From positions 186,001-250,000 of the forward strand of contig NZ_JAPUVR010000085.1 in NCBI RefSeq assembly GCF_029255125.1: 64,000 bases of DNA, in the 5' to 3' direction. Below are positions 8,943-17,837 of this stretch, piece after piece. A program made the position numbers and the translations under genes. The notes below the pieces were generated by a model. That model was not told the origin of the DNA, did not search any database, and saw only the letters and a program-made list of their open reading frames with translations. This stretch comes from Accumulibacter sp. (lineage in GTDB: Bacteria; Pseudomonadota; Gammaproteobacteria; Burkholderiales; Rhodocyclaceae). Each line of letters begins with the position of its first letter. Within the stretch, counting starts at the first letter, position 1.

Positions 8943-9551
8943 CTAGCTGCTGCCGCGCCGTCTACGCGATGCCGCGAGGCCGGCCAGCCCAAGGCCGAGG
9001 AGCCCGAGCGAGGCCGGCTCCGGAATCAGGAAGCCGCGAATCTCGCCACTGGGGAATGCGTCCGTGTGAATGTTGAGGTAAGCCTTGCGCGCCGCCAAGC
9101 CAGCGCCAAGCGCGGCTTCGGCAGTCGCCACGCTGCCACCATTGTTGGTGACAAAAGTTGGATTGTAGGACGCCGCCTGTGTCAGGTCAAAAGTCTGGTC
9201 GTAGCTACCTGCCTGGACACCCAGCAAGAAGCCGCCAAAACTCGGCAACTGCGTCGCCACACCGACCGCCCCGGTCGCCGGTAAAGCTGTGCAGCAGTGG
9301 ATGTGTGCGGCCGTCGTCCTGCCGAGCAGGCCCGAGTAGTTGATCACCACCCGCAGGGTATGGGCCAGATCGTCGAAGAAGACCTCCGCCGTTCCAGTCC
9401 CGGGCGAGTTGTTCGGCGTCGCCTCGGCCGGCCCGCTGAGCAACGCCCGGTATTCGATAACCGTCGCCAGCGCCGGTGTCGAGCTGACAGCAGCCCCGAC
9501 ACACAACAAACCGGCAACCAGGGTGGTACTGAACCGCAGTTTCATTTTCAT
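8943..9551 (-). CDS. CHRD domain protein with PEP-CTERM sorting signal
   Basis: A 202-residue exported protein. After a signal peptide (cut near TPALA) comes a CHRD domain, recognised by EYRALLSGPAEATPNNSPGT near the start, TAAHIHC in the middle and YLNIHTDAFPSGEIRGFL at the end. The C-terminus is a PEP-CTERM tail: PEPASLGLLGLGLAGLAA followed by SRRRRG. Such tails are processed by exosortase (XrtA/EpsH) and are tied to exopolysaccharide export; no exosortase gene is in this window. A GGAGGAG ribosome site precedes the ATG at 9551; the frame extends 18 codons further upstream without a better start. Confidence 0.92.
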   Translation of the reverse strand: MKMKLRFSTTLVAGLLCVGAAVSSTPALATVIEYRALLSGPAEATPNNSPGTGTAEVFFDDLAHTLRVVINYSGLLGRTTAAHIHCCTALPATGAVGVATQLPSFGGFLLGVQAGSYDQTFDLTQAASYNPTFVTNNGGSVATAEAALGAGLAARKAYLNIHTDAFPSGEIRGFLIPEPASLGLLGLGLAGLAASRRRRGSS

Positions 9552-9788
9552 AGTCTCCTCCGTCCTCTTCGTTTGGTCTCCAGTTGGTACGGGTTGCCCA
9601 CGCACAGTTGCGTGCTCTGTGAAGCACGTTCCATGCCGGGATAATCTTGAGCAAACTAATCAGGTATTTGTTCGGCCAAACCGTGCTGCTCCAGCCGCAT
9701 GTGTAAGAAAAGTCGACACCCGAAGGCCAACAGCACACCCACACAAGCTGCCACTACACCGCGGGCGCGGCGTGCGGCTTACCCGCAC

Positions 9789-11033
9789 TCAGCCCTGCAC
9801 CTGCTCGTCAGCGAGGACCAGTTGCCTGAGTTCGCTCCAATGCGCCAACGCATCGCGTTCACCAAGAGCGATCAGTGCATTGACAAAGCCCGGCTCGAAC
9901 AAGAGGTAACTCGCCAGAGTTCCGCCACTTCCCTTGAGCACGCCGAGCGCCGCCAACGCCCGCCGAACTCCCAGTGGCAACTCATCGGTATGCTCTTGCG
10001 CCAGCGCGTCGAGCGAGCAACTCGGCGCAATGGAGAGAACATCGAGCGGCCGGTAAGCCATCGCCGCAGCCGCCTCCGCCGGCAGTCGGCTGATCGTTTC
10101 AGCGACGCGCGCCGTCTGTTCGATGTCCGCCTGCAACGTGTCGTGGAAAACGCTCGCCATCACATGCCCAGCCATGCCGCCCAAGGTCGGGCCGCGCCGC
10201 TGGGCGGTCGTCGCCTCGCCCGGCACCTCCCAGTTCTCTGGTTGTCCGACGCCAACGACGAGCACCCGGCTTGCGCCCAAATGCCAGGCCGGCGAGAGCG
10301 GTGCGATCTGGCGCATGGCGCCGTCGCCGAAGTGCTCCTCGCGCCCGTCCACGCGCAGCGCCGCGGACGGAAACAGGAAGGGGATGGCGCTCGAGGCGAT
10401 CAGGTGCTCGATGGTCAGCGGCTGAAAGTCGGCCCGCCGACCGGGATGCGACCAGGGCTGGAAAAGCTCTCGGCGCGCCGTCTGGCAGAAGGTCCAATGG
10501 ACGCCGCTCGAATAGCTCGAAGCGGTTACCGCCAGCGCATCGATCGCCCGCGTGCGCAGCGCGTGCTCGACGCCGTCGAGGCGAATCCCGGCGCGCAACA
10601 TCTCGCGCAGTGGCGTGCTGTCGAGCATTGCCCCGTGCGCCTGAATGTGCCGCGAGAGGCTGACGATCGCGGCAAAGCGATGAACGCGCGCCCAAGCGGG
10701 CACCGATAAGCGGTAAACGTCGGTCGAGCGCAGGCGGCTCCAGAAAGCAGCCAGCTCGTCGAAGGCTGCCAGCCCGGCAGCGGCACGCCCAGCCAGAAAC
10801 GCTGCGTTGATCGCGCCAGCCGAAGTGCCGATCAGAATCTGGAAGGGAAAACAGGCGCCTGCTGCGCTGCCCCGGGGACTGTGCTGGCCGGGCGAGGCGC
10901 GCAGGAGTTCTACCAGCGCACGCAGGACGCCGACCTGATACGCCGTACGCGCTCCGCCACCCATCAGCACGAGCGCCACAGTTGGCCGCTCGCGGCGTTG
11001 CATGCCAGCGTGAATCAAGGTAACCAGGCTCAT
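9789..11033 (-). CDS. Patatin-like phospholipase
   Basis: Predicted serine acyl hydrolase acting on phospholipids. The 414-residue protein has the glycine-rich oxyanion loop VLMGGGARTAYQVGVL (residues about 22-37), the nucleophile elbow GTSAG (about 69-73) and the catalytic aspartate in FGDGAMRQIAP (about 245). There is no signal peptide. Its longer loops and C-terminal extension resemble the proteobacterial patatins of about 400 residues annotated near lipid genes. It is divergent from the DUF2157 gene over 274 bases that hold no convincing promoter. Confidence 0.9.
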   Translation of the reverse strand: MSLVTLIHAGMQRRERPTVALVLMGGGARTAYQVGVLRALVELLRASPGQHSPRGSAAGACFPFQILIGTSAGAINAAFLAGRAAAGLAAFDELAAFWSRLRSTDVYRLSVPAWARVHRFAAIVSLSRHIQAHGAMLDSTPLREMLRAGIRLDGVEHALRTRAIDALAVTASSYSSGVHWTFCQTARRELFQPWSHPGRRADFQPLTIEHLIASSAIPFLFPSAALRVDGREEHFGDGAMRQIAPLSPAWHLGASRVLVVGVGQPENWEVPGEATTAQRRGPTLGGMAGHVMASVFHDTLQADIEQTARVAETISRLPAEAAAAMAYRPLDVLSIAPSCSLDALAQEHTDELPLGVRRALAALGVLKGSGGTLASYLLFEPGFVNALIALGERDALAHWSELRQLVLADEQVQG

Positions 11034-11307
11034 GTCACGCTACTTGGTAAGCAAGCCCGGCTTGCCCCGCGCCCATCGCGAGCGCGGCCTGACGGACTGG
11101 AGTCGTGAATACAGATCGGCGGGATGGCCGCCAGGCGAAACCCGCGGTCGACCGCCAAACCGAGAAGCAAGCGAATGCGCATGACGAGTACGCTCCACAG
11201 GTGAACCGATCGACCGCAGAAGATACACCCAGCGCCATGAAACGCGGCATAATGTTTTTGGGAAAATTTGCCGGGCGTGAGCAACACGGCCAAGCAGCGC
11301 TAGCCAT

Positions 11308-12390
11308 ATGAGATCTGCGACCTCCAATCTGCCGGACCGGCGCCTGGCGCAAGCGCACGCTGATCGTATTGCCGCCTGCCAGGACGAGCTGGCGCGCCTG
11401 CAGAGCGAGGGCGTGCTGGCGCTTGACAGCAGCCAGCAGCAGGCGATCGCCAGCCATCATGCCAAACTACTGGCGCGCTATGCGCGCGATTTCGATATCG
11501 ACCCGACGCGGCGCGCCCAGCAACTATCACTCGGCATGCGCGTGGCATCCTTCCTGGGCGCGTTGGCGCTCGCCGCCAGCGTCTTTTTCCTGTTCTATCA
11601 GTTCTGGGGATACTTTCCCGAGGTCGCCCAGGCGAGCATTCTGGTGACCGCTGCGCTCGCTACCTTCTACTTGGCGAACTGGCTGCAACAGCGTGACGCG
11701 ACAGGTTACTTCAGCAAGTTGGCAGCGCTCGTCGCCTTCACGTGTTTCGTCCTCAACCTCTCGATGCTGGGCAGCATTCTGAATATCACGCCGACCGAAA
11801 AGGCATTGCTGCCGTGGGCAGTGCTTGCCCTGGTCTTCGCCTATTCGGGCGAGCAGCGCCTGTTGCTGGTCACTGGAATTCTCTGCCTGATCGGCTTCGT
11901 TGCCGCCCGCGTTGGCACGTGGAGCGGAATCTACTGGTTGCATGCCGGCGAGCGGCCGGAGAACTTCTTCCCGGCTGCCGCGCTGCTCCTTGCCCTGGCG
12001 AAACTCGACTGGCAGCAGCGCTATCCGGGTTTTGCCGCAAGCTACCGCGTCTTCGGCCTCTTGACCGTCTTCATCCCGATTCTCGTGCTCAGCCATTGGG
12101 GGGACGGAAGCTATCTCGACCTGCCGCCTGATCTGATCGAAGGCGGCTATCAGGTGCTCGGCTTCGTCGGCAGCGCGCTGGCCGTCTACTTCGGCGTCCG
12201 GCGTGACTGGCCGGACACGGTAAACATCGGGACCACCTTCTTTGTCGTGTTCTTGTACACGAAGTTTTTCGACTGGTGGTGGGAAGCGATGCCAAAGTAC
12301 TTGTTCTTTCTTGTTCTCGGGCTCATCGCGCTACTCATCCTGCTCGTCCTGAAGCGCGTGCGCCAGTCTACCTGTCGGGGAGCGCGATGA
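11308..12390 (+). CDS. DUF2157 family membrane protein
   Basis: A 360-residue polytopic inner-membrane protein with around eight to ten membrane segments, beginning at about residue 78 after a soluble helical N-terminal domain of the DUF2157 type (LQSEGVLALDSSQQQAIASH). Segments such as VASFLGALALAASVFFLFYQ and the C-terminal YLFFLVLGLIALLILLVLKR are clear. Function unknown. Its stop overlaps the next gene's ATG (ATGA), and DUF2157 proteins are regularly paired with DUF4824 proteins, so the two probably act together at the membrane. Confidence 0.85.
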   Translation: MRSATSNLPDRRLAQAHADRIAACQDELARLQSEGVLALDSSQQQAIASHHAKLLARYARDFDIDPTRRAQQLSLGMRVASFLGALALAASVFFLFYQFWGYFPEVAQASILVTAALATFYLANWLQQRDATGYFSKLAALVAFTCFVLNLSMLGSILNITPTEKALLPWAVLALVFAYSGEQRLLLVTGILCLIGFVAARVGTWSGIYWLHAGERPENFFPAAALLLALAKLDWQQRYPGFAASYRVFGLLTVFIPILVLSHWGDGSYLDLPPDLIEGGYQVLGFVGSALAVYFGVRRDWPDTVNIGTTFFVVFLYTKFFDWWWEAMPKYLFFLVLGLIALLILLVLKRVRQSTCRGAR

Positions 12391-13289
12391 ACCTGCCCAG
12401 CCAGCGGCGCTGGCTACTCGTCGGTCTCAGCCTGATCGTCCTGACCAATGCCGTCGTGCTGTCCGCTGCCGCGCTCAACCGCGCCGGCGAACCGGAAAGC
12501 AGCGTGCTCCTCAGCGAGCGCGAACTCGCCCTGCCCTACGCCACCGCCAGCCGGCGCAGCAACAGCGGACTGGCCCTACACCTCGAATGGCGCGTCGCAA
12601 CTGACGGCGACACCATGCGCAACCTCGCCTACGCCCGCTACGAACGCCAACCCGACTGGCTCGACGAAACGCGCATGGCCGGTCTCGGCTTCGACACACG
12701 CAAGGGCGCAGCAACGCCGGAAGCGCGTCAGGCTTTCCTGCGCCAGTTATCGCGCCCAGCCCTGATCGTTTTCGAGCTCGCCGGTCCGGCTTGGCAGCGC
12801 GCGCTGCAGCAGGCGCGCGAAAACGCCAGCCGGCACGCTGCGGCGGCCGCGGCCAACCGCGGCAACCGTGAATTCGCCGAAAAAGCCAAGGCAGCGCGCG
12901 ATTTCGTCGTGCAGGAGGAGGCAGAAAGCACGCGACTGTTCGCGATCGACGCGGGAAGCGACACCGCGACACTGCGCGAGCGCTACCCCCAGCGCGACCG
13001 TTTCCTGATCCTGCGCGGCACCGTGCGACCGGCCGAGCGCCTGCGGAACGGCCAATGGGCATTGGCCGGCCAGCTGAGCGCGATCGCGATCCAGGAAATC
13101 CACGTGCCGTACGCACAACGGGGCGTGCTCGACGCGCTGCGCAGCGAGCCGCAGGAAAAGCCGGACAGGTCAGTTCCGCGCTACGAAGTGCAACTCGCCG
13201 TCGGTCAACGCCTCGAACCGTGGATCGAGCGCGTTGCGCTCCTACCGAGTGACGCGCCAAGAGCGGGACCGTCCCGCAGTTCCAACTAA
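12387..13289 (+). CDS. DUF4824 family protein
   Basis: A 300-residue protein with one N-terminal membrane anchor (RRWLLVGLSLIVLTNAVVLS, residues about 7-26) and a large, presumably periplasmic, remainder. The LLSERELALPYA and SGLALHLEWRV stretches match DUF4824. The region around residue 150 (ALQQARENASRHAAAAAANR) is helical and Ala-rich. It starts inside the stop of the DUF2157 gene, so translation is coupled. The C-terminus is convergent with the ankyrin gene and the two stop codons interlock over four bases. Confidence 0.82.
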   Translation: MNLPSQRRWLLVGLSLIVLTNAVVLSAAALNRAGEPESSVLLSERELALPYATASRRSNSGLALHLEWRVATDGDTMRNLAYARYERQPDWLDETRMAGLGFDTRKGAATPEARQAFLRQLSRPALIVFELAGPAWQRALQQARENASRHAAAAAANRGNREFAEKAKAARDFVVQEEAESTRLFAIDAGSDTATLRERYPQRDRFLILRGTVRPAERLRNGQWALAGQLSAIAIQEIHVPYAQRGVLDALRSEPQEKPDRSVPRYEVQLAVGQRLEPWIERVALLPSDAPRAGPSRSSN

Positions 13290-14488
13290 CGCGGCAGCGC
13301 GTCTACTGCCCGATAAAGCTGCTCCCTGAGTGCTTCGCTCGATTTCCCTTGTGCCTCGGCAAGACGTATCTGCCTGAGGAGATCGGCGACCGTGACCTGC
13401 GGGCTGAGACGCGGCGCACCTCCTGCCCTACCCGCCGCTCCCGCCGGAGCCGCTGCCTTGACCGTGGTGAGCGGCGGGCCCTGGCGCCCGCCGCCGACCG
13501 GGCGTGGCGAAAGCCGCTCGTCGACGATCAACTGCGCGCGCTCGCCACCCGGCTGGCCGCGCCGCGCAGTGATCAGCATGGCACGTGGTGCGCTCGCGCG
13601 CGCCGCTGGCCGCAGTGCCGACGCGCCCGTATTGCGCCAGGCGCTGACCGTCGCCAGCAGCTTCTTGCGCAGTTCACCGCTCGGCCGACCGGCCGCCTCG
13701 GCGTTGCGAATCTGTTCCAGAATCTGATCGATTTCGCCTGGCGCGGCCAGCGAGCGGCTTGCTTCGCCGAAACCCTCCGGCGGCGACCTGACAGCAATGG
13801 CGAACTCCTCCGGTGAACTGATCATTTTCGCCAGGCGATAATGCCCGTAGCGCATCGCCATGGTCAGCGCCGAGTCGCCCCAGTCGCTCTCCAGGCGGCT
13901 GTCTGCCCCGGCTTCGAGCAGGCGTCGAGCGAGTTCATCGCGCCCTTCGCGCGCCGCCATCATCAGCGGCGTCGAACCGTTCGGCGCGCGCGCGTTGACC
14001 TTGGCGCCACGTGCCAGGAGGTCGTCGACGATGTGCTGATGACCATTGAACACCGCGTAGTGCAATGCGCTCCACTCGTTGCCCGAGCGATCGAGCGGCG
14101 CACCGTGCGCCAGCAACCAGTCGACGGCTGCCTGATGCCCGTTCCAGGCGGCAAGCTGCAGCGCCTGCTCGCCGTTGCGATTGCTGCGCCGCACATCGGC
14201 GCCCCGTTCGACGAACAAGGCGAGCATCTCAATCCGGCCGTACCAGGCGGCAACCAGTAGGCCGCTACCGATCTGTGCCGCCTCGAACTCCGGATCCAGT
14301 CCATCGTCGAGCCAACGCTCGACGGTGCGCCGGTCGCCTCGCTCGACTGCCAAGCCAAAAGTCACCGGATCGGGCGCCGCTGCCTGCGTCCCTGCCACCA
14401 GGATCAGCCAGAAGCACGCCGCCCACAGCCAGCCCGCAACCCAACGCGGCCGCCTGGCCCGACGCACCAAGGTCCACGGTTCACCCAT
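13286..14488 (-). CDS. Ankyrin-repeat protein, exported or membrane-anchored
   Basis: A 400-residue protein with an N-terminal hydrophobic segment (GWLWAACFWLILVAGTQAAA, about residues 18-37) that could be a signal peptide. About five ankyrin repeats follow at residues 45-215, for example GEQALQLAAWNGHQAAVDWL and STPLMMAAREGRDELARRLL. The second half is low-complexity and Ala/Arg/Pro-rich, and contains two similar helical motifs, IDQILEQIRNAEAAGRPSGE and VADLLRQIRLAEAQGKSSEA. The repeats are for protein binding; the partner is unknown. The longer upstream frame overlaps trmB and was not used. Confidence 0.82.
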   Translation of the reverse strand: MGEPWTLVRRARRPRWVAGWLWAACFWLILVAGTQAAAPDPVTFGLAVERGDRRTVERWLDDGLDPEFEAAQIGSGLLVAAWYGRIEMLALFVERGADVRRSNRNGEQALQLAAWNGHQAAVDWLLAHGAPLDRSGNEWSALHYAVFNGHQHIVDDLLARGAKVNARAPNGSTPLMMAAREGRDELARRLLEAGADSRLESDWGDSALTMAMRYGHYRLAKMISSPEEFAIAVRSPPEGFGEASRSLAAPGEIDQILEQIRNAEAAGRPSGELRKKLLATVSAWRNTGASALRPAARASAPRAMLITARRGQPGGERAQLIVDERLSPRPVGGGRQGPPLTTVKAAAPAGAAGRAGGAPRLSPQVTVADLLRQIRLAEAQGKSSEALREQLYRAVDALPR

Positions 14489-14526
14489 GAAGATATCCGT
14501 CCCTCTGCCAAGTGCCGCCGGGATGC

Positions 14527-15258
14527 TCAGGCGTCGCTGTCCGGCGTGCCGCGCGCTGCGCTTCGGCGCAGGAAGATCAGGTCCCGCACACCGTGTCCCA
14601 GGCGCTGGCCACGCTGCTCGAAGCGCGTGCTCGGACGGTCTGGCGGGCGCGGTGCGAAATCGGCCGCCGCGTTCTCCAGTTGAGGCTCGGCCGAGAGCAC
14701 CGCCAGCATCTGCTGCGCATACTCTTCCCAGTCGGTCGCGCAGTGCACGTAGCCGCCGACCTGCAGACGGCTGGCAAGCAAGGCGACGAAAGGTGGCTGC
14801 AACAGACGGCGCTTGTGGTGCCGCTTCTTCGGCCACGGGTCGGGAAAGAAGATGTGAACACCAGCAAGCGACCCCGGCGCGATCATCTCGCGCATCACCT
14901 CGAGCGCATCGTGCTGGACAATGCGAAGATTCTGCAGCTCGTTCTCGGCAATCAACTTGCACAGGCTGCCGACACCCGGCGTATGGACCTCGACGCCGAG
15001 ATAGTCGTTTTCGGGGTGGCGCCCAGCAATCAGCGCCGAGGTCTCGCCCATGCCGAAACCGATCTCAAGCACACGCGGCGCCCGACGGCCGAACAGCCGG
15101 TCGAAATCAATTGCCGCTGCACGATAGGGAACGCCGACCTTGGCCATCATTTCGTCGTAGTAGCGGCGCTGCGCGTTTGACACGCGGCCCTGCCGGCGAA
15201 CGAAGCTTCGTATGTGCTCGTTGCGGCCTGCCGTGCCGCGCGTTGCCTCTTCCCGCAT
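14527..15258 (-). CDS. trmB: tRNA (guanine-N7-)-methyltransferase
   Basis: Makes m7G46 in the variable loop of tRNAs with S-adenosylmethionine. The 243-residue protein shows the SAM motif [10 protein letters not shown] (about 63-72), the acidic VEVHTPGVG, and the family's catalytic [18 protein letters not shown] (about 136-153), followed by the C-terminal [17 protein letters not shown]. It lies six bases after thiG on the same strand, in one apparent thiS-thiG-trmB operon, an arrangement common in betaproteobacteria. Confidence 0.97.
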   Translation of the reverse strand: MREEATRGTAGRNEHIRSFVRRQGRVSNAQRRYYDEMMAKVGVPYRAAAIDFDRLFGRRAPRVLEIGFGMGETSALIAGRHPENDYLGVEVHTPGVGSLCKLIAENELQNLRIVQHDALEVMREMIAPGSLAGVHIFFPDPWPKKRHHKRRLLQPPFVALLASRLQVGGYVHCATDWEEYAQQMLAVLSAEPQLENAAADFAPRPPDRPSTRFEQRGQRLGHGVRDLIFLRRSAARGTPDSDA

Positions 15259-15263
15259 GCGGA

Positions 15264-16058
15264 CTACGAGCCGATCAGCCCACCGGTCGGCGAGGAGGGA
15301 TCGGCCGAGTAGTACTTGCGCGGCATGCGACCGGCAAGAAAGGCTTCGCGCCCAGCTTCGACCGCCTTCTTCATCGCAGCAGCCATCATGACCGGGTTAC
15401 CGGCATGGGCGATGGCGGTATTCATCAATACCCCATCACACCCGAGTTCCATCGCAATCGCCGCATCGGAAGCCGTCCCGACACCGGCATCAACGAGCAC
15501 CGGAACTTTCGCCTGGTCGATGATCAAACGCAGATTCCACGGGTTGACGATGCCCATCCCGGAGCCGATCAACGACGCGAGCGGCATCACCGCGACACAA
15601 CCGATCTCTTCGAGCATCTTCGCCTGAATCGGATCGTCGGAGCAGTAGACCATCACCTGGAAACCTTCCGTGACAAGTGTTCGCGCTGCAGCAAGCGTCT
15701 CCGGCATGTTCGGAAAGAGGCTGTGCGGGTCGCCGAGAACCTCCAGCTTGCACAGCGCATGCCCATCCAGCAGCTCACGTGCCAGACGCAGCGTACGTAC
15801 CGCATCACTCGCCGTGTAGCAGCCTGCCGTGTTCGGCAGAATGGTGAATTGCGTCGGCGGTAGCACATCGAGCAGGTTCGGCTGGTCGGCGTTCTGGCCG
15901 ATGTTTGTCCGCCGAATGGCAACCGTGACGATCTGTGCGCCGGAGGCGTCAATCGCCGCCCGGGTTTCGGCGAAGTCCTTATACTTGCCGGTACCGACCA
16001 ACAGGCGTGAGCGGTAAGTGGTACCGGCGACGGTCAGGCTATGAACAGAATCTGGCAT
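15264..16058 (-). CDS. thiG: Thiazole synthase
   Basis: Forms the thiazole phosphate of thiamin from deoxyxylulose phosphate, dehydroglycine and sulfur on ThiS. The 264-residue TIM barrel has VGTGKYKDF at the start, the Schiff-base lysine context [18 protein letters not shown], and the phosphate-binding [20 protein letters not shown] and [11 protein letters not shown] loops. It follows thiS with a 25-base gap and has full family length. Confidence 0.98.
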   Translation of the reverse strand: MPDSVHSLTVAGTTYRSRLLVGTGKYKDFAETRAAIDASGAQIVTVAIRRTNIGQNADQPNLLDVLPPTQFTILPNTAGCYTASDAVRTLRLARELLDGHALCKLEVLGDPHSLFPNMPETLAAARTLVTEGFQVMVYCSDDPIQAKMLEEIGCVAVMPLASLIGSGMGIVNPWNLRLIIDQAKVPVLVDAGVGTASDAAIAMELGCDGVLMNTAIAHAGNPVMMAAAMKKAVEAGREAFLAGRMPRKYYSADPSSPTGGLIGS

Positions 16059-16083
16059 GCGTGCCTATCGTTTGCGTGGTGGC

Positions 16084-16284
16084 TCAACCGCCGCCGACAG
16101 CGACGACGATCTCGATTTGGTCGCCGTCACTCAGCACCGTTTCGGCATGACGCCCGCGCGCGACGATCACACCGTTACGCTCGACGGCGATTCGCTTGCC
16201 AGTGTGGTCTAGCGCCTCGACGAGTTCGGCGACCGTCAGCGCGGCAGGGAAATGGCGGCGTTCGCCGTTGATCAGAAGTTGCAT
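16084..16284 (-). CDS. thiS: Sulfur carrier protein ThiS
   Basis: Ubiquitin-like sulfur carrier of 66 residues for thiazole synthesis. It starts MQLLINGERRHFP and ends in the required GG after VVAVG, where the thiocarboxylate is formed by ThiF. The RIAVERNGVIVARGRH segment is typical. thiG follows directly. No TPP riboswitch is recognisable upstream. Confidence 0.95.
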   Translation of the reverse strand: MQLLINGERRHFPAALTVAELVEALDHTGKRIAVERNGVIVARGRHAETVLSDGDQIEIVVAVGGG

Positions 16285-16424
16285 GGTGGAAGGATTCTAC
16301 CATGCTGAGCAGCAGTGCTCTCAGCCTTGCGCAGCGCGGCGCGCGCGGTGGGATCGATCCGCCGCGCCATCCGCCGTCCCGACGCCCTCGAAAGCCGTCG
16401 CTGGATCGCCCGCCAAGCGGCCAA

Positions 16425-17468
16425 TCAGTGGCTCGCCTCGCCGAATACCGCGGCCAGCGTCGGCGCATCAAGCACGGCCTCCGCCCAGACTTGCAACTCA
16501 TCCTCGCTCGCTTGCGCCAGCCGCTCGCCTACCCACTCGGGCAGTACCCCGAAACGCCGGCTCAACTGCTTGGCCAGCAGGCGGACCTCACCCTCGTGAC
16601 GGCCCTCCACGCGACCTTCCTCGCGACCTTCCTCGCGACCTTCCTCGCGACCTTCCGTCATGCCTCGCTGAAACCCGGTCTGCAGTCCGCGCCGGGTTGC
16701 TTCCTCAAACCATGCTTCGATACGTTCGGCAAGCATGCTGTCGGCCTCCATCAAATCACTGATTGCGTCAATCTCGTTTGCCATCGCCGAGAGTGTCGAC
16801 GAAGCGCTCTTGCGGTGCAACAGTTGCTTGATCCAGGCGACAAACGTGTGACGCATCGCTTGCTGCTCGGGATCGCGCAGGAGCATGTCGAGCGCCTGGA
16901 TGACGCGCCGCAAGTCGTCCGGCGTGCGCCCGTGCTCGAGCCGGAAAAGTGCTTCGACTGCGTTGCGCACACTCGTTGCCGGATGCAGCCGCAGACGCGC
17001 TTCGTCGATCAGATGATAGGTGAAACGCGGCTGATAGTCAGCCAGGCTAGGCGGTGACGAGGCAAAGAGATCACTCACATTGGTCGGCGCACGCCATGCC
17101 GGCAGGCCGTTGTAGAGAACGACCGGCAGGATTGGCGGCAGTTTTCCGTCGGCCAGCTCGCCCCGCCTGACCAGATCCTGCGCCAGCAGTCCAGCATAGA
17201 CCAACATGCGCAAAGCCATCCAGCGGTCGGGTTCGGACTGGAACTCGAGCACCAGGTAGACCCACAACCAACGGTCGCGCAGACGCAGGCGCCAGACCAT
17301 GTCGTCGTGGCGCTCCTTCTCGTTCTCGGCAACGTAACTCGCGCTGATCCGTTCGAGCGTCGACAAGTCAGCTTCCGCCAGCCACTCACCCGGCACCCAG
17401 TCGCGCAACAGATCGCGCACCATCGCCGGGTGGGCAAAAAGCAACTTGTAGCCGGTATCGTGCGTCAT
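16425..17468 (-). CDS. Rpn/transposase_31-family PD-(D/E)XK nuclease
   Basis: A 347-residue member of the recombination-promoting nuclease (RpnA-E, PF04754) family. The N-terminus begins HDTGYKLLFAHPAMVRDLL; the nuclease core DDMVWRLR then VYLVLEFQSEPD (about 53-80) supplies the D and E-x-Q catalytic residues. A Glu/Arg/Gly repeat (EGREEGREEGRE) at about 270-287 comes before a DUF4351-like C-terminal helical domain. The family is linked to RecA-independent recombination in E. coli and often occurs in many copies per genome. No terminal repeats or insertion scar are visible, so it looks like a resident gene. Confidence 0.85.
   Translation of the reverse strand: MTHDTGYKLLFAHPAMVRDLLRDWVPGEWLAEADLSTLERISASYVAENEKERHDDMVWRLRLRDRWLWVYLVLEFQSEPDRWMALRMLVYAGLLAQDLVRRGELADGKLPPILPVVLYNGLPAWRAPTNVSDLFASSPPSLADYQPRFTYHLIDEARLRLHPATSVRNAVEALFRLEHGRTPDDLRRVIQALDMLLRDPEQQAMRHTFVAWIKQLLHRKSASSTLSAMANEIDAISDLMEADSMLAERIEAWFEEATRRGLQTGFQRGMTEGREEGREEGREEGRVEGRHEGEVRLLAKQLSRRFGVLPEWVGERLAQASEDELQVWAEAVLDAPTLAAVFGEASH
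16611..16656. repeat. 12-bp tandem repeat inside the Rpn nuclease gene
   Basis: GCGACCTTCCTC is repeated head to tail almost four times (16611, 16623, 16635, 16647, the last unit partial). In the gene on the minus strand it encodes the EEGR/EGRE repeat. Because the unit is 12 bases, copy-number change keeps the reading frame and only alters the length of the linker. Confidence 0.9.
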
Positions 17469-17837
17469 CGAGTCATTGTAACCCGTGAAACAGGCAATAG
17501 CGGGAACAGGCCAGGCAGCACCTCAAGCGGCCGTCACGCCAGGGGCAGCGGCTGATTACCGTCGGCAGTTGCCAGCAGAGCGCGACGTGTCATCAATGGA
17601 CAAACGCGCCTCCTGACGAGCGCTAATCGCCGGGATCACGGATGCGCTTTTCCCGAGATGGACAGGGCGAACATGGCTACCTTGGACATTGGCAGCAATG
17701 AGCGAGTCGCGCGGCGTCAACCGAAGCTGCTGGCCGGAAGACAAACGTCATTCGAGCGGCAAGCGCCTCTGCCCCCGCCTTACCACCTTGCTACACGCAT
17801 GCTATAGTGGCGGCCCTTGGCAGGCGGGTCCTTCACC
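17469..17837. promoter_or_regulatory. Intergenic region with nadB promoter
   Basis: The 369-base gap between the divergent Rpn nuclease and nadB genes holds no convincing gene; the short frames in it have no recognisable product. At its right end TTACCA (17780-17785), a 17-base spacer and TATAGT (17803-17808) form a plausible sigma-70 promoter for nadB, starting about 23 bases before the ATG at 17838. No NadQ or NrtR operator was recognised. Confidence 0.5.

Noticed and set aside
11030-11293. An 87-codon minus-strand frame ending in ATGA overlap with the patatin gene
   Set aside because: Overlap is suggestive, but the peptide is unlike any family, has irregular codon use and no ribosome site.
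16285-16330. Possible TPP riboswitch before thiS
   Set aside because: A GGCTGAGAG-like stretch is present on the minus strand, but it is part of a simple inverted repeat (GCTGAG/CTCAGC) and the conserved ACC-TGATCTGG half is missing.
16425-17468. Mobile element because of the transposase_31 label
   Set aside because: No terminal inverted repeats or target duplications are visible; the family is now seen as a PD-(D/E)XK nuclease, not an insertion sequence.
17556-17744. A 62-codon frame between the Rpn nuclease and nadB
   Set aside because: No ribosome site, no homology recognised; treated as non-coding.
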